DNA of 64,000 nt, taken from positions 1 to 64,000 of the forward strand of contig JAZRNY010000014.1 in NCBI GenBank assembly GCA_045648445.1, in the 5' to 3' direction. The notes under the pieces were generated by a model. The model had not been told where the DNA came from. It did not search any database and was given only the letters and a program-made list of their open reading frames with translations. Numbering within the stretch: position 1 is the stretch's first letter; the number at the start of each line of letters is the position of its first letter. Origin of the DNA: SIG607 sp045648445. GTDB taxonomy: Bacteria > Bacillota > Clostridia > Oscillospirales > Acutalibacteraceae. Both the position numbers and the translations under genes were made by a program. Of this stretch, positions 34,108-43,310 are shown one piece after another.

Positions 34108-34791
34108 TTAGTTTTCTTTATAAATCAGTCCAAAAAGCCAACAGATAGAACCTAGTATAAAAAATATAAACGGGTAATTAAAAACTATATTTAAAATCAG
34201 CCTTTGACCGAAAAAACCGGGCCAACTAATATGATAACCGCCGGGTTTAAGCCCTTTTATAAACCCTGTCATATGAAAAGCAGCAAAATAAAGGGTGCCG
34301 AGTGTTAGTAAAACAAGTATTATTAAAAGCGCTATTCTGATTATTTTAGCCACTTTATTATTAAATGGCTTTAGACCCGAAAACAGTCCTATAATATGCA
34401 TAGCAAAAAATCCGAGAACATATAGCGTAAAGGGGAAAAGTGAAAATTTAAGAATATTTTGAGGGTGTGAGAAAAAATCATCGTACCCTTCGCTTAACTT
34501 ATAAAGCCATACGTCTGCAACAATTAAAAGCGCCACAAAAATTCCCAGTGCTATTACCCAATTTCTCTTTCGTTTTTGGTTCGCTTCCAAAGGCGGTCCG
34601 TAAATTACCGCATTTGCATCCACCTTAAAGAGTTCGGCAATTTTAATTATCATATCTATATCGGGATTAGATTTTCCCGTTTCGTAATTTGATACAGTTT
34701 GACGAGTTACAAACAGTGCCTGTGCAAACTCTTCCTGTGTCATTTTATTTTTAATTCGTATTTGCTTTATATTTTTGCCTATGTTTGCCAT
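34108..34791 (-). CDS. XRE-family regulator with membrane domain
   Basis: The 227-residue protein has an N-terminal Cro/CI-type helix-turn-helix (about 1-66: MANIGKNIKQIRIKNKMTQ, TRQTVSNYETGKSNPD) and four hydrophobic segments behind it (about 77-97, 112-133, 150-172, 198-222). Such membrane-tethered XRE proteins are common in Clostridia and often sense the envelope. The ATG at 34791 lies 6 bases from GAGGTG. No target gene is evident nearby. Confidence 0.88.
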   Translation of the reverse strand: MANIGKNIKQIRIKNKMTQEEFAQALFVTRQTVSNYETGKSNPDIDMIIKIAELFKVDANAVIYGPPLEANQKRKRNWVIALGIFVALLIVADVWLYKLSEGYDDFFSHPQNILKFSLFPFTLYVLGFFAMHIIGLFSGLKPFNNKVAKIIRIALLIILVLLTLGTLYFAAFHMTGFIKGLKPGGYHISWPGFFGQRLILNIVFNYPFIFFILGSICWLFGLIYKEN

Positions 34792-34862
34792 AGCAATCAC
34801 CTCGCCTAAAGTTTACATAGAAAAACTTGTTTTGTAAAGCAAAGAATATTTGCGCCTACTAA

Positions 34863-34892
34863 AAAGCCAAGCAAATAGTTCTGCTCGGCTTT
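34863..34892 (-). terminator. Terminator of the nitrilase/alcohol dehydrogenase operon
   Basis: AAAGCCAAGCA (34863-34873) pairs with TGCTCGGCTTT (34882-34892) with one G-T pair; read on the minus strand it is followed by TTTTT. Confidence 0.8.
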
Positions 34893-34900
34893 AAAATAAA

Positions 34901-35698
34901 TTATTTAAACACTTGCGGACACATTCCATTGTTTATAAAATCGTCGTTACGTACCATTCCGCAGCCAAAACCAGCAGGACGCATATATTTATACTTAACA
35001 TCTACATCAACCGAAATACTGCCCACGTCTTTGCCAAGGTTCACTAAAATTTGACCGTCAGGCGAAACTATCATACTGTTTCCGCCCTTATTTTCATCAT
35101 CCATTGAAAAAGAAGAACGGGCAATATAAGCGTTACAGCGAAATGCAGTCAATTTATTTTGTGCTAAAATAATGTCGGTTCTTTCCCCTCTTTGATAGCC
35201 GGGAATTATTATAACATCAGGTTTTTTAGAGGCTATATACTCAATTTGTTCGTTATAGTAAACGTCGTAACAGGTCATAAATGCAAAACGTATTCCGTCA
35301 AGGTCTACTATACATTCGCCGTTGCCTCTTTTAATACCCAACTCTACTTCTGACGGTGGAAGATGAACTTTATCATAAACAAAAACTTTACTTCCGTCGG
35401 TACCGTACAAATAAGTACTGTTTTTAATTTCCCCTTCTCTTTTTTCGATAACGTTTATGCTAACGTCCGCCTTTTTTTCTTTGGCTATTTTACTCGCGTA
35501 GTTTAGCATTTCTTCTGCTCTGCTTAATGCGGCAAGTTCTTTTTCCTTTTCACTAAGTCCGCCTGCGTTTGAATATTCGGGAAGAACGATTAACGAGTCT
35601 TCACTTACCTGAGAAAGTTTATCCATTAAAAATTCAGCAATAATTTTATCAGGGTTTTCTCCTGCGTAATATTTAGGTTGTACTACCGTAATTTTCAA
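34901..35698 (-). CDS. Carbon-nitrogen hydrolase (nitrilase superfamily)
   Basis: The 265-residue protein has the Glu-Lys-Cys triad in order: LIVLPEYSNAGG (Glu), VYDKVHLPPSE (Lys) and AFMTCYDVYYNE (Cys), plus ARSSFSMDDENKGGNSMIVSPDG near the end in outline. It hydrolyses an amide or nitrile in the cytoplasm. The start is probably TTG at 35698, 6 bases from GAGGTG, giving MKITVVQPKYY; a GTG at 35707 lies inside that ribosome binding site. It follows the alcohol dehydrogenase gene by 10 bases. Confidence 0.86.
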   Translation of the reverse strand: MKITVVQPKYYAGENPDKIIAEFLMDKLSQVSEDSLIVLPEYSNAGGLSEKEKELAALSRAEEMLNYASKIAKEKKADVSINVIEKREGEIKNSTYLYGTDGSKVFVYDKVHLPPSEVELGIKRGNGECIVDLDGIRFAFMTCYDVYYNEQIEYIASKKPDVIIIPGYQRGERTDIILAQNKLTAFRCNAYIARSSFSMDDENKGGNSMIVSPDGQILVNLGKDVGSISVDVDVKYKYMRPAGFGCGMVRNDDFINNGMCPQVFK

Positions 35699-35708
35699 AA
35701 CCTTCACC

Positions 35709-36884
35709 TCAAACCATTAATTTATAAATCTTTTCGCAATCACTTTTATCCAATTTTACAAAACCCTCAATATAACCGGGTCTGCCATTACCGTCACATA
35801 GCGCGTCAACAAGATACGGTATATCTTCTTCCTTTGCGCCAAGTTCACTGAAATTTTTAGGCATACCAATAGATATAAGGAAGTTTCTTAAGGCTTCAAT
35901 ACCCTTTCTTGCAGTAATTTCAGGGTTAGCAAAATCCATTTGGCAACCCCAAACTCTTACTGCTATTTGTGCAAAACGTGCAACGTCGTGACCTAATACG
36001 TAACCGAATAAAGCAGGCATAGTTACTGCAAGACCTGCGCCGTGTGCGCAATCGTAAAGACCCGAAAGTTCGTGTTCAATACTGTGTCCCGTCCAGTCCT
36101 GAGTTCTTCCTACGCCACATACGTTATTATGAGCCAGAGTACCTGCCCACATAATATTTGCTCTTGCATTATAATCGTTTGGATTTTTTATCACCTTTGG
36201 AGCCTCGTTAATAATGGACAGCATAAGACCTTCAATAAGGCGGTCGGTAACCTCTACGTCTTTTGTGTTTGTAAGGTATCTTTCATAAAGATGCGCCATA
36301 ATATCGGTAATACCACAAGCAGTCTGATAAGCAGGTAAAGTACAGGTAAGTTCAGGATTTAATATACTGAATTTAGGACGAAGAATATCGGTACGGCAAC
36401 CTCGTTTAAACATACCGTTTTCGTGGGTGATAACCGTATTTCCGCTGCCTTCACTTCCTGCCGCGGCAATTGTTAAAACAGTTCCTACAGGAAGCGCTTT
36501 TTCTACGTCTTTTCCGCTATGATGATCCCAAAAGTCCCCTTCGTAAAGCACACCGCCGGCAATAGCCTTTGCTGAGTCAATAGCACTGCCTCCGCCAACC
36601 GCAAGAATAAAATCCACCTTTTCTTTACGACAAAGTTCAATACCCTCGTAAACAAGTCCGCTTCTTGGATTGGGCTGAACACCGCCCAAAAGAATATAGG
36701 TAATTTTTTCTTTATCTAAAGATGCCTTTACTCTGTCAATAAGTCCACTTTTTACTGCACTTCCTCCACCATAGTGAATAAGTACTTTAGTACCGCCAAA
36801 CTTTTTAACCATTTCACCCGCTTTATTTTCGGTATCCTTACCAAAAACAAAATAGGTCGGAGAAGTAAAAATAAAATTATCCAT
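35709..36884 (-). CDS. Iron-containing alcohol dehydrogenase (YqhD/butanol dehydrogenase type)
   Basis: The 391-residue enzyme reduces aldehydes with NAD(P)H. The cofactor site shows GGVQPNPR (68-74) and AVGGGSAIDSAKAIA (95-109). Metal ligands fall at Asp194, His198 (GITDIMAHLYERY), His267 and His281 (GHSIEHELSG, DCAHGAGLAV), the same positions I recall for E. coli YqhD. GVQPNPR is typical of the BDH/YqhD branch. It is the first gene of a two-gene operon with the nitrilase. Likely role: aldehyde detoxification or fermentation end step. Confidence 0.93.
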   Translation of the reverse strand: MDNFIFTSPTYFVFGKDTENKAGEMVKKFGGTKVLIHYGGGSAVKSGLIDRVKASLDKEKITYILLGGVQPNPRSGLVYEGIELCRKEKVDFILAVGGGSAIDSAKAIAGGVLYEGDFWDHHSGKDVEKALPVGTVLTIAAAGSEGSGNTVITHENGMFKRGCRTDILRPKFSILNPELTCTLPAYQTACGITDIMAHLYERYLTNTKDVEVTDRLIEGLMLSIINEAPKVIKNPNDYNARANIMWAGTLAHNNVCGVGRTQDWTGHSIEHELSGLYDCAHGAGLAVTMPALFGYVLGHDVARFAQIAVRVWGCQMDFANPEITARKGIEALRNFLISIGMPKNFSELGAKEEDIPYLVDALCDGNGRPGYIEGFVKLDKSDCEKIYKLMV

Positions 36885-36918
36885 AAAAACTTCCTCTCAA
36901 GTTTCTTTTATTATATTT

Positions 36919-36947
36919 ATTTTATCGCAAATTACTGCTTATTGCAA
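36919..36947 (-). promoter_or_regulatory. Promoter of the alcohol dehydrogenase/nitrilase operon
   Basis: TTGCAA, 17 bases, TAAAAT on the minus strand, 34 bases before the ATG. Confidence 0.6.
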
Positions 36948-37006
36948 CCATATAAAATAAATCTTTAAAAGGTCAAGACCAAAAATTTTTATCGATTTAT
37001 ATTAAA

Positions 37007-37034
37007 AAGAGGCTACCCAGAAGGGTAGCCTCTT
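37007..37034 (-). terminator. Terminator of the uraA-upp operon
   Basis: A 12-bp perfect stem AAGAGGCTACCC/GGGTAGCCTCTT with loop AGAA and T5 on the minus strand, 5 bases after the upp stop. Confidence 0.92.
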
Positions 37035-37038
37035 AATT

Positions 37039-37680
37039 TTATTTTGTACCGAAAAGTCTATCTCCGGCATCACCAAGACCGGGTAAAATATAACCGTTTT
37101 CGTTAAGACATCTATCCAAAGTGGAAACGTAAATGTGCACGTCGGGATGTGCTTCTGCAACGTTGCTTACGCCTTCGGGAGCGCCTATAACAGCCATAAA
37201 CTTAATATCTTTGCATCCACGCTTTTTAAGAGAATTAATAGCGTCGATTGCGCTGCCACCCGTTGCAAGCATCGGGTCAACCAACAAAACAAGTTTATCT
37301 TCAATACCGTCAGGCAACTTGCAATAATATTCACAAGGCTGAAGTGTTTCTTCGTTTCTATACATACCTATATGACCTACTCTTGCAGATGGGAACAATA
37401 CGTGTACGCCGTTTACCATACCAAGACCTGCTCGCAGAATTGGCACGATAACGATAGCATTATCCTTTACCACCTTTTGAGTACATACTTCAAGAGGAGT
37501 TTTTACCTGCTTTTCGGTAGTGGGAACACCCTCTTTAAGACATTCAAAGGTCATAAGAGTCGTGATTTCTTCAATAAGTTCACGAAACTCCTTCATACTT
37601 GTATTTTCATCCCTTAAAATAGCAATCTTATGATTAATTAAAGGATGGTCGAAAATGGTTACATTATCATAGTTTTTCAT
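37039..37680 (-). CDS. upp: Uracil phosphoribosyltransferase
   Basis: Upp makes UMP from uracil and PRPP. The 213 residues show TPLEVCTQKV, VPILRAGLGMVNGV, the PRPP loop VLLVDPMLATGGSAIDAI, and the uracil-binding end YILPGLGDAGDRLFGTK. Length is slightly above the usual 208-209. It lies 6 bases after the uracil permease gene, so salvage of uracil is coupled to its uptake. Confidence 0.97.
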   Translation of the reverse strand: MKNYDNVTIFDHPLINHKIAILRDENTSMKEFRELIEEITTLMTFECLKEGVPTTEKQVKTPLEVCTQKVVKDNAIVIVPILRAGLGMVNGVHVLFPSARVGHIGMYRNEETLQPCEYYCKLPDGIEDKLVLLVDPMLATGGSAIDAINSLKKRGCKDIKFMAVIGAPEGVSNVAEAHPDVHIYVSTLDRCLNENGYILPGLGDAGDRLFGTK

Positions 37681-37686
37681 TAGAAA

Positions 37687-39069
37687 TTACTCCTTGTCTT
37701 CACCTTTTTTAGCATGAAGAACGATGTTTACAATAATACCAAGGATAAGTGCGCAAGCGATAGAAGTAAGAGTAACCTTACCGATAGCCATAGCCATACC
37801 GCCGATACCTGCTATAAGAATAACGGAAACTGTAAACAAATTAGCGTTATCTTCGAGATCTACCTTTTGAATCATCTTAAGACCGGAAACAGCGATGAAA
37901 CCGTAAAGGGTAATGCAAACACCACCCATTACACAACCGGGAATGGAATCTAGGAATGCTACAAAGGGAGAAACAAAAGAAATAAGAATTGCCATAAAGG
38001 CTGTAGTAGTAATGGTGGCAACAGAAGCATTTCTGGTAATAGCCACACAACCTACAGACTCACCGTATGTGGTGTTGGGGCAACCACCGAAAATTGCGCC
38101 TACCATAGAACCTACACCGTCACCGAGAAGTGTTCTATGAAGACCGGGTTCTTCAAGAAGGTCGGTTCCGATAATGGAAGAAAGATTTTTGTGGTCGGCA
38201 ATATGCTCTGCGAAAACAACCAAAGCAACAGGTACGTAAGCAACTGCAACGGTTGCGAGATAAGAACCGTTGAATTCTTTTACGCCCTTAATTGCGTTAA
38301 GGAAAGAAAATTCAGGAACTGCTACGAAAGTTTTAAGATTAACACCTTCAGCAACCAATGCTTTAAAGGGAGCAAAATCAACGATCATAAGATTTGCATT
38401 ACCTGTTTTAATGCCGATAAGAGTAAAGATAAGACCTACTGCATAACCTGCCAATATACCAATGATAAAGGGAATGAGTTTGGTCATTTTTTTACCGTAA
38501 GTAGAACAAAGCACTACAACAAAAAGTGTAACGAGTGCGCAAACGAGAGATACCCAACTAAAGCCACTCATAATGAAAGAGCCATTAGAATCCTGAGGAC
38601 CGTAAGAAAATACGTCTTTAATAGCTGCGCCTGCAAGAGAAAGACCGATAATTGCAACTGTAGGTCCGATAACTGCAGGAGGCATAAGTTTGTTAATCCA
38701 GCCTACACCTGCTATTTTAATAACAATAGCAATAACAACGTAAACAAGACCTGCAAGTACTGCACCGATAATAATTCCCAAAAATCCGAGAGAAGCGGAT
38801 GCTGCGCCTGCGAAGGCTGCACACATAGAACCGATGAAAGCAAAGGAAGAACCGAGGAAAACAGGGCTTCTGAACTTTGTGAAAAGTTGATACACTAAAG
38901 TACCTACACCAGCGCCCAAAAGAGCAGCGGAAGCGCTCATACCGTTACCAACAATAGCAGGAACGGCAATAGTTGCCGCCATAATGGCAAGTAACTGCTG
39001 GAAGGCAAAAATTAACATTTGCCCAAATTTTGGTTTGTCTTTGACATTATAAACGAGATTTGTCTCCAT
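37687..39069 (-). CDS. uraA: Uracil permease (NCS2 family)
   Basis: The 460-residue protein has about 14 hydrophobic segments. It begins FGQMLIFAFQQLLAIMAATI, has PAIVGNGMSASAALLGAGVGTL, the substrate-binding FAEHIADHKNLSSI with Glu, LLGDGVGSMVGAIFGGCPNTTYGES and VMGGVCITLYGFIAVSGL, all typical of UraA/PyrP rather than xanthine permeases. Proton-coupled uracil import is expected. It is first in the operon with upp. No PyrR-type attenuator was found in its 50-base leader. Confidence 0.95.
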   Translation of the reverse strand: METNLVYNVKDKPKFGQMLIFAFQQLLAIMAATIAVPAIVGNGMSASAALLGAGVGTLVYQLFTKFRSPVFLGSSFAFIGSMCAAFAGAASASLGFLGIIIGAVLAGLVYVVIAIVIKIAGVGWINKLMPPAVIGPTVAIIGLSLAGAAIKDVFSYGPQDSNGSFIMSGFSWVSLVCALVTLFVVVLCSTYGKKMTKLIPFIIGILAGYAVGLIFTLIGIKTGNANLMIVDFAPFKALVAEGVNLKTFVAVPEFSFLNAIKGVKEFNGSYLATVAVAYVPVALVVFAEHIADHKNLSSIIGTDLLEEPGLHRTLLGDGVGSMVGAIFGGCPNTTYGESVGCVAITRNASVATITTTAFMAILISFVSPFVAFLDSIPGCVMGGVCITLYGFIAVSGLKMIQKVDLEDNANLFTVSVILIAGIGGMAMAIGKVTLTSIACALILGIIVNIVLHAKKGEDKE

Positions 39070-39124
39070 TTATAATCCCCTCCATAAAATATAGTATGAG
39101 GAAGTTTTAACATCCACAAAATGT

Positions 39125-39153
39125 ATTGTATCACACTCGATTTCTATTTGCAA
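39125..39153 (-). promoter_or_regulatory. Promoter of uraA-upp
   Basis: TTGCAA, 17 bases, TACAAT on the minus strand, 55 bases before the uraA ATG. Confidence 0.7.
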
Positions 39154-39249
39154 CATTAAATAACTTTTTTTGATATATTTCGAACATTTTGTTAGTTTTT
39201 ACCAAAACAGTAAGTTATTTTTTGGTGTTGATTTTTTATAAAAAACAAT

Positions 39250-39280
39250 GAAAGACAACTTCTTTACGAAGTGTCTTCCA
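39250..39280 (-). terminator. Terminator of the DMT-beta helix-serine hydrolase-GH3 operon
   Basis: GAAAGACAACTTC (39250-39262) pairs with GAAGTGTCTTCC (39268-39279), loop TTTAC. Read on the minus strand a T-rich run follows. The CTTCTTTACGAAG core is identical to that at 34057-34096. Confidence 0.75.
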
Positions 39281-39309
39281 TCGTGATTTTTTTATTTAAA
39301 GTATATAAG

Positions 39310-40890
39310 TTATTTAAAATCGGGTGAACAGGTAAGAACGCCTTTTGCGGGATAATTACCGGCGAGTACTTCGAGGCAAGAGTCAACGTTTTCGCTTGAC
39401 AAACTACCTATAATAAACCTTGGAACGTGGGGCAGGTCCTCAAGTACAAGGGGATTGCCGAAATGCACAACGGTAGATAATCTGTTTTTATATTGAAGCG
39501 CATTAATAAGCGTTACTAATCTGTGGGTAAGTTTTTCCTCGCCTACAAAGGAAAGCGGTTCGGTGAAGGTGAGGAATACAAATTCATCACAGCCAAGGGA
39601 TCTTGAGAGTATTCTCGTGTTTTGCGCTTGTGTGGGGAATTCGTATATGTATTCTACCTGAGAATTGGGGAACAACTTAAGGATTTTTGCTTTAACCTTT
39701 TCAGGATAGAGCCAATTTGACGAGAAGGTGTCAACGTCTATTTTGCCGTCTGCACCGACGCTCATTTCGTTACGAATAACCATTGCAAAGAAGTGCTTTC
39801 CGTCTCTTGAAATGTTTGTTGGTACGCCTTCGTCGGTTATTGCGCAGATATTATCCTTATTGATATCGAAAAATAACTTTAACTCCTCGTCTGAAACTTC
39901 AGCGTCGTTTTTAAGCAGGGTGGTTTTGTGCTGAGTTGCAAGTACGCGTTTAACTGCCGCATCAAGTATATCATCGGGAATAAGTCCTTGCTCATATGCT
40001 TCAACGAGTTTATTGAACTTAACTTTATTATCCTGAGTAAATGGAAGTACAAGGTCGTTACCTGCGGCAATAGCAAAGCCTTTAGCCTCAACGTCACTGT
40101 AACTTTCGCGAATACCCATCATACAAAGGGCATCGGTAATGGCAACACCTTCAAAGCCCATTTCCCTTATAATGTCAATAACAGGTTTGGATAAAGAAGC
40201 CGGACGGGTATTATCGATATTTACCATTCTCGCGTGACCTGTCATAATACCGCCGAGCAGTCCTTCGTCCAAAAGTTTTTTGTAGGGATAAAGATGATTT
40301 TCTATAAGTTCTTCTTTTGTATCATAGGAGATGATTTCGGTCATATGTGAGTCTATTTTATTTGGGTTGCTTCCACCGGGATAGTGCTTCGCAATTGTGA
40401 GAACACCGCCGTCACGCATACCGCGAGCCATAGCAAGAGCGTACTTTGTAACGGTCTCTTTATCACCGCCTAAAGAACGAATTTTTCCGGGAAGAATATC
40501 AACAATAGGGTTGCATATCATATTATAGCCCATTTGGTGAGCCTTTGTGCCAAGCACCTTACCGAAGGCATAGGCATATTTAGGGTCACCCGTACTGCTT
40601 AAGGCGCTATGTCTTCCGACGATATATCTGCCCGAACTACTTTCAATACCGCTTTCGGCATCGGTCATTATAATTATAGGATAGTCGGCAAGTTCCTTAA
40701 CTCTTTTAAGCATTGCCTCAGCATCTCTATAACCTTGCTGAATCCAAACAGAACCGAGGGCACGTTCTTTTATGAGTTCTAAAACGAATTCTTCATCGGG
40801 AACGGATTTTGCCCAACTGTTCAGGAACGGAGTAAACACCATACCTAATTTTTGCCTAGTGGAAAGTTCTTCAAATTTTAATTCTTTCAT
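39310..40890 (-). CDS. Glycoside hydrolase family 3, beta-N-acetylhexosaminidase (NagZ-like), copy 1
   Basis: The 526-residue protein has the GH3 TIM barrel in the first 340 residues: MTDAESGIES (75-84), AKHYPGGSNPNKIDSH with the Asp180-x-His182 dyad that marks NagZ-type enzymes (His is the acid/base), and FEGVAITDALCMMGI with nucleophile Asp253. A second alpha/beta domain (about 350-526) follows, as in two-domain Bacillus-type NagZ. No signal peptide is seen. It is the last gene of a four-gene operon. Substrate would be a beta-GlcNAc or GlcNAc-MurNAc disaccharide; a phosphorylase reaction is also known in this subgroup. A paralogue is at 45216-46778. Confidence 0.87.
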   Translation of the reverse strand: MKELKFEELSTRQKLGMVFTPFLNSWAKSVPDEEFVLELIKERALGSVWIQQGYRDAEAMLKRVKELADYPIIIMTDAESGIESSSGRYIVGRHSALSSTGDPKYAYAFGKVLGTKAHQMGYNMICNPIVDILPGKIRSLGGDKETVTKYALAMARGMRDGGVLTIAKHYPGGSNPNKIDSHMTEIISYDTKEELIENHLYPYKKLLDEGLLGGIMTGHARMVNIDNTRPASLSKPVIDIIREMGFEGVAITDALCMMGIRESYSDVEAKGFAIAAGNDLVLPFTQDNKVKFNKLVEAYEQGLIPDDILDAAVKRVLATQHKTTLLKNDAEVSDEELKLFFDINKDNICAITDEGVPTNISRDGKHFFAMVIRNEMSVGADGKIDVDTFSSNWLYPEKVKAKILKLFPNSQVEYIYEFPTQAQNTRILSRSLGCDEFVFLTFTEPLSFVGEEKLTHRLVTLINALQYKNRLSTVVHFGNPLVLEDLPHVPRFIIGSLSSENVDSCLEVLAGNYPAKGVLTCSPDFK

Positions 40891-40958
40891 AACTAACATC
40901 CTTTCTTAAAAGACGCATTCGTGCTAATTGAATTTTTTCGCCTTATTGCTTTAATATT

Positions 40959-42089
40959 TTAAAATTCAAAAGAATTCATAACGCTGTTTTCAAATTTATG
41001 AATACTTTCGCCCCAAAAATTATCCGTTAAAGCGCGATGGTTTTTTAACATAAGCGCTGTGATTTGGTTTTTATCGTCAACCCAAAAATGTGTTCCGTAT
41101 GCGCCGCTCCAACCGTATGAATCAGCGGGAAGCGAAGATTTTCCGTCGCGCACGTACACGCCGAGTCCCCAATTATCACATATTATCTTGTTTAATTTAT
41201 TTACAGAGTCTTCCTTCAAAACACGCACACCGTTATAAGCGCCTTTATTTAAAAGCATTTCCATAAAAATATTATAATCTTCGGCAGTGCCGGATAGTCC
41301 TGCTCCCGCAGCAGAAAAGGTTAGCGGATGGTCGGTGAAAGTATGACGTCCTATTTCTAAAGGACAATACTCATTTTTATCATTGTTATTACCAACACTT
41401 ATAAATCTACTCCACTGTTCTTCGGTGGGATTAAATGTCATATCGGTAATGCCGAGAGGATTAAACAGATATTTGTCCAAAAATTCGGCATATTCCATTC
41501 CGCTTTTTTCTTCTATAATACGAGCAATTATATCGTAAGCATAGGTACTGTAAACTGTTTTAGATAAAGGCTCGAAAGAAAGATAAACGTTCTTTATCGT
41601 ATAATCGGTATGGGTTTTAATTGTTTTAAAGGCTTCTTTAGGTATCAGGTTAAACTGTGGGTCGTATAATTCGTCCTGAGAAAGAAAACCGCTGCAATGC
41701 GCCAAAAAATATGAAAGTTTGATTTTTGTGGCAGGCTTTCTGTCAGGAACAACCTTGCCGTTTTCTAATTTTCCTATAAAAATATTTTTAAATTCAGGAA
41801 TATAATCGCAAACATCGTCATCAAGGCACAGTAACCCCTGTTCTTCTGCAATAAGCGCAGCCACTGACGTAACAGGCTTTGTCAAAGAAGCAAGTCTGAA
41901 CATGGTTTTTTCGTTTATGGGTATATTAGCATTTGGTTTTTGACTTCCGACAGATACAGTCGCAATTCTTTTTCCGCATTGATTAACAAGCATTATAGAA
42001 CCGCAAATTACACCCCTGTCTAAAAATTCTTTAGAAGTTGCTAATAAATTTTTTTCGAGAAGTTCTTTATTAAGAATTTTCATATTCAT
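40959..42089 (-). CDS. Serine hydrolase, beta-lactamase/penicillin-binding class C-type fold
   Basis: The 376-residue protein has the Ser-x-x-Lys motif in FRLASLTKPVTSVAA (about 67-81), a Tyr motif in VYSTYAYDIIARIIEE, GLSGTAEDYNIFMEML and DSYGWSGAYGTHFWVD near the end, as in esterases, D-amidases and AmiE-like proteins of this fold. No signal peptide is visible, so classical beta-lactamase activity is unlikely. It begins right after the beta-helix gene stop (0-base gap) and precedes the GH3 gene. In Bacillus the similar AmiE sits beside NagZ and removes peptides from muropeptides; the pairing here suggests but does not prove that role. Confidence 0.82.
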   Translation of the reverse strand: MNMKILNKELLEKNLLATSKEFLDRGVICGSIMLVNQCGKRIATVSVGSQKPNANIPINEKTMFRLASLTKPVTSVAALIAEEQGLLCLDDDVCDYIPEFKNIFIGKLENGKVVPDRKPATKIKLSYFLAHCSGFLSQDELYDPQFNLIPKEAFKTIKTHTDYTIKNVYLSFEPLSKTVYSTYAYDIIARIIEEKSGMEYAEFLDKYLFNPLGITDMTFNPTEEQWSRFISVGNNNDKNEYCPLEIGRHTFTDHPLTFSAAGAGLSGTAEDYNIFMEMLLNKGAYNGVRVLKEDSVNKLNKIICDNWGLGVYVRDGKSSLPADSYGWSGAYGTHFWVDDKNQITALMLKNHRALTDNFWGESIHKFENSVMNSFEF

Positions 42090-43256
42090 TTACTCTTTTA
42101 TATCCAAGGTTTTTGGAAGATATAACTCACCGTTTACTATGCGATTGTTTTCCCAAATGAGTTTATCAACCGTTCCTTTTTGCTCATAAAAAGCAAAGGG
42201 AGTGTCGGTATGGTTTTCGCTATAGCAATTCTTTATGCTTAAATTTTCAACCTTTGCGCCGGTGCCTACCGAAACGGTCGGAATTGAAACGTTTTCTTCA
42301 ACTCTATATAGTTCACTTATGCTAAGTGATTTTACATTTATAAGATCCTCTAAGTAAACTATGGGAAGCACTTTGTAATCTCTTGCACATTTTTCGCTGT
42401 AACTTAGATATAAATATCTGATTGCCTTTCTAACGTGCAGGTTGTCTAATACTATTGAATCGAAATAGCCGTCAACTTCATAGTTGCAGTACTTTGTTAT
42501 ACCTATTACGTATTGATAGTAACTACCGAAAACGTTATGGATATGAATGTTTGTAACCTTGTGTTTTCTGTTTAAAAGTCTAACGGCACTATGACAATCT
42601 TCCGCATAAAGACCGTCAACGTCAATATGAGAAATATCACCGTCACTTCCCTCGTCAGCATTAAGCGCTACAAGGTCGTCGTAACATTTTCCCTTTATAT
42701 TGCGGATAGTGCCAAAGGAAGAATTTCCGTCAACGTGTACACCATCCATATTGGCAGGTCTTGGGTTGCCTAAATTGAAATCAAATACAATGTTTTCAAC
42801 AGTAAAATAGGAAGACATATCTATCCATATAGCGTAGGTTACAGGGTCTTTAACAGTAAGGTTATTGATATGTAAGCCTTTAGTATTTTTAAAACGCATA
42901 ACGGTAACGTCGGTGCCTTTTCTTGGGGGAATGGCTTTCTCGATAATTTTAACGTACTGAGGATTTTTGTCTTGCTCAAGATTGTTGTAATCCCAAATAC
43001 CACCTGTAAGGGTAATGTTTTGGGTTCCGTTATCAAAGTCATCGTTAATGACCATATGGCAGTTAGAACCTGCGGCAAGTTTTATTACGCAATATCTTGG
43101 TAATTTAAGTTCTTGATTTGAATGAATTCTTAATGGCTTATCAATAAGATATTCTTTTTGGGGAACAGGCAGTTCAACAAACGGAGTACCCGAATCGAGT
43201 AATTCCTGAATTCCTTCTGTATCTAAATTAATTCCGTCGCCATAAATTTTCTTCAT
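42090..43256 (-). CDS. Right-handed beta-helix protein, GH28-like
   Basis: The 388-residue protein starts with a short strand-rich cap (FVELPVPQKEYLIDKPLRI) and then runs as repeated beta-helix coils: LTGGIWDYNN, LHINNLTVKDPVTYAIWIDM, ANMDGVHVDGNSSFGTIRNI, KCYDDLVALNADEG and GLYAEDCHSAVRLLN. The NMDGVH and DDLVALN pieces resemble the catalytic Asp-containing turns of GH28 polygalacturonases (NxD, DD). It has no signal peptide and is cytoplasmic, so the substrate would be an imported oligosaccharide. ATG 43256 lies 5 bases from GGGTGA. Confidence 0.75.
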   Translation of the reverse strand: MKKIYGDGINLDTEGIQELLDSGTPFVELPVPQKEYLIDKPLRIHSNQELKLPRYCVIKLAAGSNCHMVINDDFDNGTQNITLTGGIWDYNNLEQDKNPQYVKIIEKAIPPRKGTDVTVMRFKNTKGLHINNLTVKDPVTYAIWIDMSSYFTVENIVFDFNLGNPRPANMDGVHVDGNSSFGTIRNIKGKCYDDLVALNADEGSDGDISHIDVDGLYAEDCHSAVRLLNRKHKVTNIHIHNVFGSYYQYVIGITKYCNYEVDGYFDSIVLDNLHVRKAIRYLYLSYSEKCARDYKVLPIVYLEDLINVKSLSISELYRVEENVSIPTVSVGTGAKVENLSIKNCYSENHTDTPFAFYEQKGTVDKLIWENNRIVNGELYLPKTLDIKE

Positions 43257-43310
43257 GTCAGTCACCCGTAACTTAACCTAAAAATACCGATTAAATTACT
43301 TCTCCTTATT

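Noticed and set aside
38137..38898. Long open frame (253 codons) on the plus strand
   Set aside because: It lies entirely antisense to uraA, has no ribosome binding site and codes for a Cys/Asn/Lys-rich sequence typical of the complement of a membrane gene.
39070..39124. PyrR attenuator or riboswitch before uraA
   Set aside because: The leader is only about 50 bases and has no terminator/antiterminator pair or recognisable PyrR-binding loop.
40959..42089. Beta-lactamase resistance gene
   Set aside because: It has the Ser-x-x-Lys fold but no signal peptide and sits beside a NagZ-like GH3; an amidase or esterase role is more likely.
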